DNA from: a virus
Length of the DNA: 31,403 nucleotides
Strand: one strand, 5' to 3'
IMG/VR virus record: IMGVR_UViG_3300032665_000132
Span: 1 to 31,403 of that record
In this document: positions 4,824-11,986 of the stretch, piece after piece
Layout: the number at the start of each line of letters is the position of its first letter
Numbering within the stretch: position 1 is the first letter of the stretch
Translations under genes and position numbers: made by a program
Notes under the pieces: generated by a model
Database searches by the model: none
Told to the model about the DNA's origin: nothing
Seen by the model: the letters and a program-made list of their open reading frames with translations, nothing else

Positions 4824-5218
4824 TTAGCAAACTATTAACTCTTTTAAAACTTAAAGAACAAGAAACAAATAAGTTTCTTGGGAGACATGTGATATTAGAT
4901 ATATGGGGAACTGAAAATTCAGAAGTTTTTCTTGATATATCAGCCGCTTCTAAGGTTTTAAAAGAAATTGCCATCAATGCCGGTGCAACTGTTCTTGATG
5001 AGAGATGGCATCATTTTGGTGAAGGGAATGGTTATACGGGTGTTATCATTTTAGCAGAAAGTCATATCTCCGTTCATACTTGGCCTGAATATGGTCATGC
5101 CGCAGTTGATATTTTTATGTGTGGGGAACCAGACCCAAGGACTACTGTTAAACCTATAGTTTCTTATTTTAAAGCAAACAAATATTCTATTCTTATTTCT
5201 CAAAGGGGACAGATGTGA
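4820..5218 (+). CDS. speD: S-adenosylmethionine decarboxylase (SpeD)
   Basis: This enzyme decarboxylates AdoMet to supply the aminopropyl donor for spermidine synthesis, using a pyruvoyl group made by self-cleavage. The 132-residue protein has the diagnostic block LAESHISVHTWPEYGHAAVD. Ser81 is the expected cleavage/pyruvoyl serine, with His86 and Cys101 at the same spacing as the catalytic residues of the Thermotoga enzyme. The length is right for the prokaryotic class 1B form. Upstream and downstream genes overlap it by 4 bases, so translation is coupled. No spermidine synthase gene is visible here, so the host enzyme would have to use the product. Polyamines neutralise DNA and may aid packaging or host takeover. 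Confidence 0.93.
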   Translation: MISKLLTLLKLKEQETNKFLGRHVILDIWGTENSEVFLDISAASKVLKEIAINAGATVLDERWHHFGEGNGYTGVIILAESHISVHTWPEYGHAAVDIFMCGEPDPRTTVKPIVSYFKANKYSILISQRGQM

Positions 5219-5400
5219 TAGAAGCAGAAATTTATGTTCTTAAAGATGAATATTGGTGTAAATTAAAAACCAGACAAACTATTACAGAAGAATCTTTAAA
5301 AAATTATGAATTTATAGCTTTTAAATATTCTCAAGAAAATAAGAAGGTTGCGGTTTACCACCATAAAAATATGTTGACAAATCCTACTCCTGTGGTATAA
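5215..5400 (+). CDS. Small unknown protein coupled to speD (61 aa)
   Basis: The start is GTG at 5215 after AAAGGGGACAGAT, overlapping the speD stop (GTGA). It reads MIEAEIYVLKDEYWCKLKTR and ends with KKVAVYHHKNMLTNPTPVV. The pattern suggests a small beta-rich fold. Its end overlaps the next promoter. A link to polyamine metabolism is only contextual. Confidence 0.55.
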   Translation: MIEAEIYVLKDEYWCKLKTRQTITEESLKNYEFIAFKYSQENKKVAVYHHKNMLTNPTPVV

Positions 5401-5401
5401 T
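5374..5401 (+). promoter_or_regulatory. Sigma-70-type promoter with extended -10
   Basis: TTGACA (5374-5379) and TATAAT (5396-5401) are both consensus, 16 bases apart, with TGG before the -10. The CTGTGGTATAA string recurs at the Hsp20 promoter (6819-6829). It drives the gene at 5426. Confidence 0.82.
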
Positions 5402-5425
5402 ACACCTATAAGTAGAGGTGATAAT

Positions 5426-5755
5426 ATGTCTGCGCGATTGGACCAGAAAAAAGCAGAGCATGAAAAGTGGCTCCGAAAGATGGGTGTTCATCCTGAACAA
5501 CTAAAAAAAGCAAAAAAATACAAAATTCCTTTGCCTTCTTATAAAACAGAAAAAGTAAAACTTAGCAATACCATTCTTGATGGTGGTAGAGCCAATGGAA
5601 TTATGGCCAATCTCCATAAGGAATCTGCTGCTACTCGAGCGGCAATCCTTGAAAAGGCAAGTCGTGTAGTTCCCCTATATAATAAGGGTGGCTTACAGGT
5701 TGCCTTGCCTAATGAAGATATGTCTAAGATCGGCAGTCTTTCACGGCGTAACTGA
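5426..5755 (+). CDS. Basic unknown protein (109 aa)
   Basis: It starts MSARLDQKKAEHEKWLRKMG after GAGGTGATAAT and its own promoter. The N-terminal 40 residues form a basic helix (HPEQLKKAKKYKIPLPSYKT). The centre has a Gly/Asn motif (TILDGGRANGIMANLHKESA), and the end is VALPNEDMSKIGSLSRRN. The high Lys/Arg content suggests contact with nucleic acid. I have no family name. A strong promoter suggests early, abundant expression. Confidence 0.6.
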   Translation: MSARLDQKKAEHEKWLRKMGVHPEQLKKAKKYKIPLPSYKTEKVKLSNTILDGGRANGIMANLHKESAATRAAILEKASRVVPLYNKGGLQVALPNEDMSKIGSLSRRN

Positions 5756-5765
5756 GGAGAAAGAT

Positions 5766-5936
5766 ATGTATAAGATTGTGTACGATGTTCGGGTCATGGA
5801 AGCAGGTTCTAAGATTGCTAGAATTATTCCTAAAACCAAGAAGATGAAAACGTTTGCTGCGGCTGTAGATTTTGCCAAGAAGATTGCTAATACCAATCCT
5901 AATATTTTTGGTAAACCTTACATCGAAGAAATCTAA
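5766..5936 (+). CDS. Small basic unknown protein (56 aa)
   Basis: The ATG at 5766 follows GAGGAGAAAGAT, 10 bases after the previous stop. The sequence MYKIVYDVRVMEAGSKIARI then KTKKMKTFAAAVDFAKKIAN looks like a beta hairpin followed by a helix. A longer upstream frame overlapping the preceding gene is rejected. It ends one base before the convergent spanin gene. Confidence 0.6.
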   Translation: MYKIVYDVRVMEAGSKIARIIPKTKKMKTFAAAVDFAKKIANTNPNIFGKPYIEEI

Positions 5937-6212
5937 TTACTTACTTTCAATCTTCTGGGAATCTTCCAGAAACTTTTGAATAGCACCGATATTGGTATGG
6001 CAAGTCATGTTATTTTTAAAAAGTTGAACTAACAACTTTGCTACTCCAACATCTGTAAGTTTAGAGGTATCTGGAAAATTCTCGATGATTGGGCAATCAA
6101 ATAAGGACTGATCTGGCATTATTACGGTCTGCTTTGTATCAGTAATAACTTCTTTTTGTGGTGCTGAACAAGCAGATACAAGAATTAGACTTCCAACTAA
6201 TATCTTTTTCAT
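5937..6212 (-). CDS. Outer-membrane lipoprotein spanin (o-spanin, Rz1-like)
   Basis: The 91-residue protein begins MKKILVGSLILVSACSAPQK, a short signal peptide ending in a lipobox with Cys15 as the likely lipidated residue. The mature part has two further cysteines. It overlaps the upstream coiled-coil membrane protein gene by 4 bases (ATGA). That pairing defines a two-component spanin, which bridges inner and outer membranes and fuses them at lysis after the endolysin has cut the wall. It implies a Gram-negative host. It is longer than lambda Rz1, and the call rests on the pairing and architecture rather than conserved residues. Confidence 0.8.
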   Translation of the reverse strand: MKKILVGSLILVSACSAPQKEVITDTKQTVIMPDQSLFDCPIIENFPDTSKLTDVGVAKLLVQLFKNNMTCHTNIGAIQKFLEDSQKIESK

Positions 6213-6577
6213 TTCACATTTCCTTCTTGAAGTTCTTGTATTGTATTTCTAAGAATATCCGAACTTGGCTTGTCTTCTTTTTTAACTGTATCTGAATTCA
6301 AATATGTTGTGATAGATTCAATTCTTTGATTAAGAGCTTGATTATCTGCCGTGGCTTTTTTAATAGTTGCTTCCTGATCATCAAGAATTTGTTTCTGTTT
6401 TGCTATTTCTTCTTGTTGGGCTTTAATGATTTGTTTTAATTGGTTTTCATTTTGCTCAGCTATGGCCGCATTTTCAATTCCGGTTTTCCAAACAATATAA
6501 ATAGTTGACACAGCGCCTAAAAATGCCATTCCGGCCACTATGTATATCACTAATTTATTTCCTATTAGGGCAAACAT
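6209..6577 (-). CDS. Inner-membrane spanin (i-spanin, Rz-like)
   Basis: The 122-residue protein has one N-terminal transmembrane segment (about residues 7-29, KLVIYIVAGMAFLGAVSTIY). A long Gln/Glu/Lys-rich periplasmic coiled coil follows, through about residue 95. This is the i-spanin layout. A GGAG ribosome site lies about 8 bases before the ATG. The ATG abuts the start codon of the rightward gene at 6578 (CATATG), so each gene's leader lies in the other's coding sequence. Unlike the other lysis genes here, the pair is transcribed leftward. Confidence 0.82.
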   Translation of the reverse strand: MFALIGNKLVIYIVAGMAFLGAVSTIYIVWKTGIENAAIAEQNENQLKQIIKAQQEEIAKQKQILDDQEATIKKATADNQALNQRIESITTYLNSDTVKKEDKPSSDILRNTIQELQEGNVK

Positions 6578-6799
6578 ATGGGTATCTCCAATAATTCAGG
6601 TTCAGGTTTGGTAGTTTTAAATGAGGAATATATCAAATATAATGAAAGCTTATATGCTAAGCCCAATGAGTATACATATTTATTAGAAGAAGTTGAACCA
6701 TATAAGAAGGCCGAATTGACACCCATATTTTTATGGGATGAAGATTTAAGTTGTTTCTATATTACGTCTGTAGAAAATTTGAGCAAAAAAGGTCATTAA
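6578..6799 (+). CDS. Acidic unknown protein (73 aa)
   Basis: It starts MGISNNSGSGLVVLNEEYIK, with AGGG eight bases before the ATG inside the divergent spanin gene. It is rich in Tyr and Glu (YLLEEVEPYKKAELTPIFLW, DEDLSCFYITSVENL) and probably a small beta-rich fold. No family recognised. A T4-late-like TATAAATA lies 75 bases upstream (6496) but may be chance. Confidence 0.5.
   Translation: MGISNNSGSGLVVLNEEYIKYNESLYAKPNEYTYLLEEVEPYKKAELTPIFLWDEDLSCFYITSVENLSKKGH
6677..6685 (-). promoter_or_regulatory. Possible late promoter for the spanin genes
   Basis: On the minus strand this reads TAATAAATA, one base off the T4 late octamer TATAAATA in its last eight bases. It is about 100 bases upstream of the i-spanin start. 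Spanins are normally late genes, so a late promoter is expected nearby. The match is short and could be chance. Confidence 0.3.
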
Positions 6800-6801
6800 T
6801 A

Positions 6802-6832
6802 TTGACATTTCATTGAACCTGTGGTATAAATA
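6802..6832 (+). promoter_or_regulatory. Overlapping sigma-70 and T4-late promoters before hsp20
   Basis: TTGACA (6802-6807), 17 bases, then TATAAA (6825-6830) preceded by TGG forms a near-consensus host promoter. The same -10 extends to TATAAATA (6825-6832), the exact T4 late octamer. Both would start transcription just before a leader hairpin at 6838-6852 with a UUCG loop, so the gene could be expressed both early and late. Confidence 0.7.
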
Positions 6833-6890
6833 AACTTGTCGCCTTCGGGGACAAACAACATCTAACTCTCGCTTAATTAGGAGAACATAT

Positions 6891-7367
6891 ATGACATATC
6901 TAACTACATTCCCATCCTTTTGGGATAAGAACTTTGATAAGTTTTTCATTGGTTCTGATCATCTTGCCAAGACTGTCAAGCATATGACTGATACTATGGC
7001 AAACACTTCAATCGCAAATTTTCCTCCATATAATATTGTCAAACTAGAAGAAAACAAGTATGTAATTGAAATTGCAGTTGCTGGTTTTGGCAAGCAGGAT
7101 CTTGAGATTACTCTTGAAGATAAGAAGCTCATTATTAAGGGTTCGGTGAAGGCAGATACACAGCAAAATTATCTATTTAAAGGTATTGCTGATCGAGCAT
7201 TCACGCGTGAATTTACTCTATATGATAATGTTGAACTTCAGAATGCTGAACTTTTCAACGGTATGTTAAAGCTCTGGCTGGAGCATATTATTCCAGATTC
7301 CAAGAAGCCACGGAAGGTTGAAATTTCAGAGACAGGCACTGAAAAGCACAAGAAGCTTTCGGTATAA
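6891..7367 (+). CDS. Small heat-shock protein, Hsp20/IbpA family
   Basis: The 158-residue protein has an alpha-crystallin domain from about residue 46 to 145. Visible hallmarks are FPPYNIVKLEENKYVIEIAV at its start, the strand motif GIADRAFTREFTLYD, and a late NGMLKLWLEHIIPDSKKP block ending KPRKVEI. Hsp20 proteins hold unfolding proteins in an ATP-independent way, and homologues occur in many T4-like phages, where a role in virion assembly or stress protection is suggested. The ATG follows AGGAG. It heads an operon with two overlapping small genes and a strong terminator. Confidence 0.92.
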   Translation: MTYLTTFPSFWDKNFDKFFIGSDHLAKTVKHMTDTMANTSIANFPPYNIVKLEENKYVIEIAVAGFGKQDLEITLEDKKLIIKGSVKADTQQNYLFKGIADRAFTREFTLYDNVELQNAELFNGMLKLWLEHIIPDSKKPRKVEISETGTEKHKKLSV

Positions 7368-7546
7368 TGATAATGGGTATAATCAACCACCTTAAAAAGT
7401 GGGTCAAATCCGTTCGTGTCTATAATGACACATTCCGTGATTTAAGTATTATGTCATGTCGAGAACTCAACGATCTTGGTATTCATAAGAGTGACATTTA
7501 TTTCCATGCTCAGAGAGCATATCAAGAAAGTATGAAAAATGCTTAA
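7367..7546 (+). CDS. DUF1127 (YjiS-like) small protein
   Basis: The 59-residue frame starts MIMGIINHLKKWVKSVRVYN and overlaps the Hsp20 stop as TAATG. Its core LSIMSCRELNDLGIHKSDIY matches the DUF1127 signature (L-x-x-M-S-x-R-E-L-x-D-L-G-I-x-R-x-D-I). DUF1127 proteins are short, Arg/Lys-rich and found mainly in Alpha- and Gammaproteobacteria, where some bind RNA and influence sRNA processing and stress responses. The C-terminus (HAQRAYQESMKNA) is less basic than usual. Its place after a chaperone gene suggests a stress-related or host-modulating role, which is inference. Confidence 0.82.
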   Translation: MIMGIINHLKKWVKSVRVYNDTFRDLSIMSCRELNDLGIHKSDIYFHAQRAYQESMKNA

Positions 7547-7667
7547 AACTTTTATCAATAGACTTGTTAGCTTTTTCAGAGAACGATCCACAAAGTTGGA
7601 TTCATGCTCTGATTATAAACAACTAAGATTTAAACTACACGAGCTTAAATCATTACATCTACTCTAA
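7539..7667 (+). CDS. Small basic protein (42 aa) after DUF1127 gene
   Basis: The frame from ATG 7539 overlaps the DUF1127 gene by 8 bases. It reads MLKTFINRLVSFFRERSTKL then ends FKLHELKSLHLL. It is amphipathic and basic, resembling the N-terminal half of DUF1127-type proteins. It ends directly before the terminator. Expression is likely by coupling but unproven. Confidence 0.5.
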   Translation: MLKTFINRLVSFFRERSTKLDSCSDYKQLRFKLHELKSLHLL

Positions 7668-7668
7668 A

Positions 7669-7697
7669 TAGAGGGGCTTCGGCCCCTCTACTCTTTT
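7669..7697 (+). terminator. Strong rho-independent terminator
   Basis: TAGAGGGGC (7669-7677) pairs perfectly with GCCCCTCTA (7682-7690) around a TTCG loop, followed by CTCTTTT. It closes the Hsp20 operon 2 bases after the last stop codon and separates it from the endolysin gene. Confidence 0.95.
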
Positions 7698-7709
7698 AAG
7701 GAATATGTT

Positions 7710-8327
7710 ATGGAAATTACACTTGTACAACTACAAAGCATGTTTGAAACAACAAATGAAACTATACTCAATTCATATATTCCTCCGCTGAATAAGTTTC
7801 TAGAAGGTGGAAATATCAACACCGAACTTCGTGTTGCAATGTTTATTGCACAAGTTGGTCATGAATCTGGTGGTTTCACATATACTCGTGAAAATCTGAA
7901 TTATTCCGCACAGAGACTTCTAGAAGTATTTCCATCACATTTTACAGAAACAAATGTTTCTCTTTATGCGCACAACCCAGAGAAAATTGGAAATAGAATA
8001 TATTCTAATAGAATGGGAAATGGAAATGAAGAATCTGGTGATGGATATCTCTTTAGAGGTAGAGGTCTAATTCAGCTAACAGGAAGATCCCTTTATACTG
8101 AATTTGCAACCAGTATTAATGCTGATGTTACTTCTGCTGTCTCTTATCTTGAAACACCAGAAGGTGCAGTGGAATCTGCTGTATGGTATTGGAACAAATA
8201 TAATCTCAATAAAGATGCCGATGCACAAGATATAATTAAAGCTACCATCACCATCAACGGGAATAAGCTTGGTTTAAATGAAAGAGAACGGCTATATGAT
8301 AAAGCTCTGAGTGTATTTGGTTGTTGA
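7710..8327 (+). CDS. Endolysin, GH19 chitinase-like family
   Basis: The 205-residue protein matches GH19-type phage lysins, which cut cell-wall polysaccharide. Visible blocks are MFIAQVGHESGGFTYTRENL (catalytic Glu in the GHESG motif), GYLFRGRGLIQLTGRSLY, SAVWYWNKYNLN and ITINGNKLGLNERERLYDKA. Length is normal for a single-domain lysin. No signal peptide is visible, so a holin is needed for export; a candidate holin is at 21875 and the spanins are at 5937-6577. An AAGGA site precedes the ATG. Muramidase versus chitinase specificity is not decided by sequence. Confidence 0.92.
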   Translation: MEITLVQLQSMFETTNETILNSYIPPLNKFLEGGNINTELRVAMFIAQVGHESGGFTYTRENLNYSAQRLLEVFPSHFTETNVSLYAHNPEKIGNRIYSNRMGNGNEESGDGYLFRGRGLIQLTGRSLYTEFATSINADVTSAVSYLETPEGAVESAVWYWNKYNLNKDADAQDIIKATITINGNKLGLNERERLYDKALSVFGC

Positions 8328-8352
8328 CAATTTCCTACAAACGTGATATAAT
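8324..8352 (+). promoter_or_regulatory. Sigma-70-type promoter of the polymerase gene
   Basis: TTGACA (8324-8329) and TATAAT (8347-8352) are both consensus, 17 bases apart, with TGA before the -10. The -35 overlaps the endolysin stop codon. It should express DNA polymerase early. Confidence 0.87.
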
Positions 8353-8378
8353 AATAGTATTAGTAGGAGACTTGCATT

Positions 8379-10880
8379 TTGAAATTTTACACAAATGTAT
8401 ATCAGCGTGGAAATAAAATCTATCTCCGCGGTTATAATGGAACTGAAAGAGTTTCAAAAGTAATCAACTACAAGCCTTATATGTTTCTCCCGGCCAAGAA
8501 GAATGCTCAAACGGAATTCCATACACTCGATGGGAAACCGGTTGAAAAACTTTTGTTCGATTCTATCTCTGATGCCCGTGACTTTGTAAAGCGCTATGAT
8601 GATGTAGCCAACTTTGAAGTCTATGGCCTGAATGACTTTAAATATCTTTTTATCTATGATGAATATCATGGAGATATTCAGTACGATCCTAGTAAGATCA
8701 ATATTATTTCATTAGATATTGAGACCGATTCTAGCGGTGGATTTCCAGATATTCTTAAGGCCGATAAAGAGGTAACTGCTATCACCATTTCTCGACGTGG
8801 TGAAAAGGTTGTATTTGGTTTGAAGCCATACAAACCTAAGTCTGATAAAATCACTTATATTCATTGCAAAGATGAATATGAATTGCTATCGAAATTTCTA
8901 CATGTTTGGCAGTCTGGTCGGTTTTCCCCTGATATTGTTACTGGCTGGAATATTGAATTCTTTGATATTCCATATCTAGTAAATCGTATCACAAATGTTC
9001 TTGGTGTTAAAGATGCTGAAAAGTTATCACCTTGGGGAATTCTCATCGAAAATTCGGTGGAAATTCGTGGTAAAACAAACCAGACATTTACACCTGCTGG
9101 CATCAATGTTCTAGATTACTATCATCTGTATCGTAAGTTTTCATTCTCAAACCATGAAAATTACAAGTTGGATACTATTGCAGAAGAGGAACTTGGTGTC
9201 AAGAAACTTGATTATTCACAATATGGATCACTGAATGATTTATATGTGAAAAATTTTGAACTGTTTATCGACTACAACATTCGAGATGTTGAATTGATTG
9301 ACATGTTCGAGGAAAAATTAAAATTCATTGAACTTGTTGTGGCTCTGGCATATCGAGCAAAAGTCAATTATAATGATATGTTTACAACAGTAAGACCTTG
9401 GGATGTTATTATTCACAACTATCTGCTTGATCGAGCAATAGTCATTCATCAATTCAAGAAAGGTAAGTCACTCCAATCATTGATGGGTGGTCACGTAAAA
9501 GATGTAAAGACTGGAATGAATCGTTGGGTAGTTTCATTCGATCTTGACAGTCTTTATCCTCATTTGATTATGGGCTATAATATCTCCCCTGATACGTATG
9601 TGATGCGCAAGGAATCATCTCCTTCCATAGATGCTATTCTCAATGGCAAGTTATCTTTTACGGATGACTATACATATGCTGCTAATGGTACTCGGTATCG
9701 ACGTGATAAACAAGGATTCCTTGCTGCTCTCATGGAATCCATTTATAACGAACGTGTAGAATTTAAACAGAAAATGCTTGATGCCAAGAAACAACTTGAG
9801 ACTATTCCAGAAACTGAAAATGAAAAACGGAGACTAGTTTCAAACGAAATTTCACGGTATCACAATCGACAACTTGCCATGAAAATTCTTCTAAACTCTG
9901 CTTATGGTGCTCTGGCAAATGAATATTTCCGTTGGTTTGATTTCAATCTTGCCGAGGCAATTACATCATCTGGCCAGCTAACCATTCGTTGGATCGAGAT
10001 GAAGATCAATGGCTATTTGAATAAAGTTCTAAACACATCAAATGTAGACTATGTAATTGCTTCTGATACTGATTCGGCCTATATTGAAATGAATAATCTT
10101 GTGCAAACTCTTGATGAAACGGATCCTGTCAGGATCACTAAAATTCTTGATGCATTCTGTGAAAGGAAAATCAAACCTTTTATGGATAAAGCATATCAGG
10201 AATTGGCAGACTATGTAAATGCATATCAACAAAAAATGAGGATGAAACGAGAGACCATTGCTGATAAAGGAATATGGAAAGCCAAAAAAATGTATATTCT
10301 CAATGCATGGAACATTGAGGGTGTGCAATACTCTGAACCCAAGTTAAAAATTCAAGGTATTGAGGCAGTTCGGTCATCAACACCAAAGGTATGTCGGAAG
10401 AATATTAAAACTGTTCTTGAAATGATTATGAATAAGGATGAAGAATCCGTGCAGCAATATATTTCAGATTTCAAGAAATATTTTATTACTCTTCCTTTCG
10501 AGGAGGTTGCATTTCCTCGGGGTATGAATAATATTGATAAGTATACCGATAAAAATAGTATCTATGCTTCTGGGACACCCATTCAAGTTCGTGGTGCTCT
10601 TCTTTTCAATAATCTCCTCAAGGAAAAAAATCTGCTTGATAAGTATATGACTATTGGTGATGGTGATAAGATCAAGTTTGCTTATCTAAAAGTGCCAAAT
10701 CCAATTCGTGAAAATGTCATAGCAGTACTTGATGATTTGCCCAAGGAGTTTGGTCTTGAAAAATACATCGACTATGACACACAGTTTGAAAAGACCTTTG
10801 TGGAACCAATCAAAGGTATTCTCGACGTAATTGGATGGTCAGTTGAAAAACGAAACACATTGATGAATTTCTTTGGTTGA
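8379..10880 (+). CDS. 43: Replicative DNA polymerase, family B (T4 gp43-like)
   Basis: This is the phage's replicative polymerase with 3'-5' proofreading. The exonuclease sites are DIET (D113, E115), NIEFFDIPYL (N191, D196) and YNIRD (Y299, D303). Polymerase motif A is SFDLDSLYPHLI (D388), motif B is KILLNSAYGAL (K502 to G510) and motif C is SDTDSAY (D563, D565). At 833 residues it is shorter than T4 gp43 (898). The start is TTG at 8379, with TAGGAG about 10 bases upstream; no in-frame ATG is nearby. It is followed by uvsX and helicase. Confidence 0.97.
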   Translation: MKFYTNVYQRGNKIYLRGYNGTERVSKVINYKPYMFLPAKKNAQTEFHTLDGKPVEKLLFDSISDARDFVKRYDDVANFEVYGLNDFKYLFIYDEYHGDIQYDPSKINIISLDIETDSSGGFPDILKADKEVTAITISRRGEKVVFGLKPYKPKSDKITYIHCKDEYELLSKFLHVWQSGRFSPDIVTGWNIEFFDIPYLVNRITNVLGVKDAEKLSPWGILIENSVEIRGKTNQTFTPAGINVLDYYHLYRKFSFSNHENYKLDTIAEEELGVKKLDYSQYGSLNDLYVKNFELFIDYNIRDVELIDMFEEKLKFIELVVALAYRAKVNYNDMFTTVRPWDVIIHNYLLDRAIVIHQFKKGKSLQSLMGGHVKDVKTGMNRWVVSFDLDSLYPHLIMGYNISPDTYVMRKESSPSIDAILNGKLSFTDDYTYAANGTRYRRDKQGFLAALMESIYNERVEFKQKMLDAKKQLETIPETENEKRRLVSNEISRYHNRQLAMKILLNSAYGALANEYFRWFDFNLAEAITSSGQLTIRWIEMKINGYLNKVLNTSNVDYVIASDTDSAYIEMNNLVQTLDETDPVRITKILDAFCERKIKPFMDKAYQELADYVNAYQQKMRMKRETIADKGIWKAKKMYILNAWNIEGVQYSEPKLKIQGIEAVRSSTPKVCRKNIKTVLEMIMNKDEESVQQYISDFKKYFITLPFEEVAFPRGMNNIDKYTDKNSIYASGTPIQVRGALLFNNLLKEKNLLDKYMTIGDGDKIKFAYLKVPNPIRENVIAVLDDLPKEFGLEKYIDYDTQFEKTFVEPIKGILDVIGWSVEKRNTLMNFFG

Positions 10881-10904
10881 TAATCCAAACTAAAGTGATA
10901 TAGT
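10877..10904 (+). promoter_or_regulatory. Sigma-70-type promoter before uvsX
   Basis: TTGATA (10877-10882) and TATAGT (10899-10904) are 16 bases apart with TGA before the -10. This is close in form to the tRNA-cluster promoter. The -35 overlaps the polymerase stop codon. Confidence 0.65.
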
Positions 10905-10926
10905 ATAAAAAATCTGGAGAACAAAT

Positions 10927-11970
10927 ATGTCTGATATAAAAGCACGTCTTATTAAGAATTCAACGATTGATGCAACTGCAACTCTTACGGACAGTAAGGT
11001 ATACGGCAAGAAGGATATGATTCCAACTACTGTTCCGCTGATTAATGTTGCCCTTTCCGGTTCCATTGATGGTGGTCTCATGCCAGGTCTTACTGTTCTT
11101 GCAGCACCATCAAAGCACTTCAAGACTGCTTTTTCTCTTTTGATGGCCTCTGCTTTCCTTAAGAAATATAAGGATGGAATTATTCTATTTTATGATTCAG
11201 AATTTGGAACACCTGAATCATATTTCTCATCATTTGATATTGATATGAATTCTGTTGTTCATACTCCTATTACGGATATTGAGGAACTTAAGTTTGATAT
11301 TATGAGACAACTTAAGGAAATCAAGCGTGAAGATCGTGTGATGATTGTTGTTGATTCCGTTGGCAATCTTGCATCAAAGAAGGAAGTAGATGATGCTGAG
11401 GCAGGTAAATCTGCCGCAGATATGACTCGTGCTAAGCAACTTAAGTCGCTATTCCGTATGGTGACACCACATCTTACCTTAAAAGATATTCCTATGGTTG
11501 TGGTCAATCATATCTATATGACACAAGAGATGTATTCTAAACCAATTGTGTCAGGCGGAACTGGAGTATACTACTCTGCAAATGATATTTGGATTATCGG
11601 TCGTCAACAAGATAAGGATGATAAGGATCTTTTAGGGTATCATTTTATTATCAATATTGAAAAGTCTCGGCTTGTTCGTGAAAAGTCTAAGATTCCAATT
11701 ACAGTAAATTTTGATTCTGGTATCAATCGTTGGTCTGGTCTTCTTGATCTAGCGCTAGAAGGTGGATATATTGCAAAGCCCAAGAATGGTTGGTATTGCA
11801 AGGTCGATAGGACTACGGGTGAACTTGGATCAAATATGAGAGCAGGAGACTTCATTAACAATTCAGAATTCTGGAAGGATATTTTATCAACTACCGATTT
11901 TGCAACGTGGATCAAAAATAAGTATTCTTTCTCTGATAAGAAAATTATGAATACAGAAGAAACTTTCTGA
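10927..11970 (+). CDS. uvsX: UvsX recombinase (RecA/Rad51 family)
   Basis: UvsX coats single-stranded DNA and drives strand exchange for recombination-dependent replication. The Walker A region is LTVLAAPSKHFKTAFSLL (residues 55-72), matching the T4-type GPSKSFKS form except that the first Gly is Ala. The Walker B region is VMIVVDSVGNLAS. DNA-binding loop candidates lie around KSAADMTRAKQLKSLFR and VSGGTGVYYSANDIWII. At 347 residues it is shorter than T4 UvsX (391). A GGAG site precedes the ATG; the helicase gene follows after 16 bases. Confidence 0.93.
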   Translation: MSDIKARLIKNSTIDATATLTDSKVYGKKDMIPTTVPLINVALSGSIDGGLMPGLTVLAAPSKHFKTAFSLLMASAFLKKYKDGIILFYDSEFGTPESYFSSFDIDMNSVVHTPITDIEELKFDIMRQLKEIKREDRVMIVVDSVGNLASKKEVDDAEAGKSAADMTRAKQLKSLFRMVTPHLTLKDIPMVVVNHIYMTQEMYSKPIVSGGTGVYYSANDIWIIGRQQDKDDKDLLGYHFIINIEKSRLVREKSKIPITVNFDSGINRWSGLLDLALEGGYIAKPKNGWYCKVDRTTGELGSNMRAGDFINNSEFWKDILSTTDFATWIKNKYSFSDKKIMNTEETF

Positions 11971-11986
11971 CACAGAAAGGTTTTAA

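Noticed and set aside
6496-6503. Exact TATAAATA on the plus strand inside the i-spanin gene
   Set aside because: In AT-rich sequence this octamer is expected several times by chance. The 75-base distance to the 6578 gene is possible but unsupported, so it is not listed as a promoter.
10038-10328. Leftward frame inside the polymerase gene
   Set aside because: It is a shadow of the polymerase motif C region, with no ribosome site or promoter.
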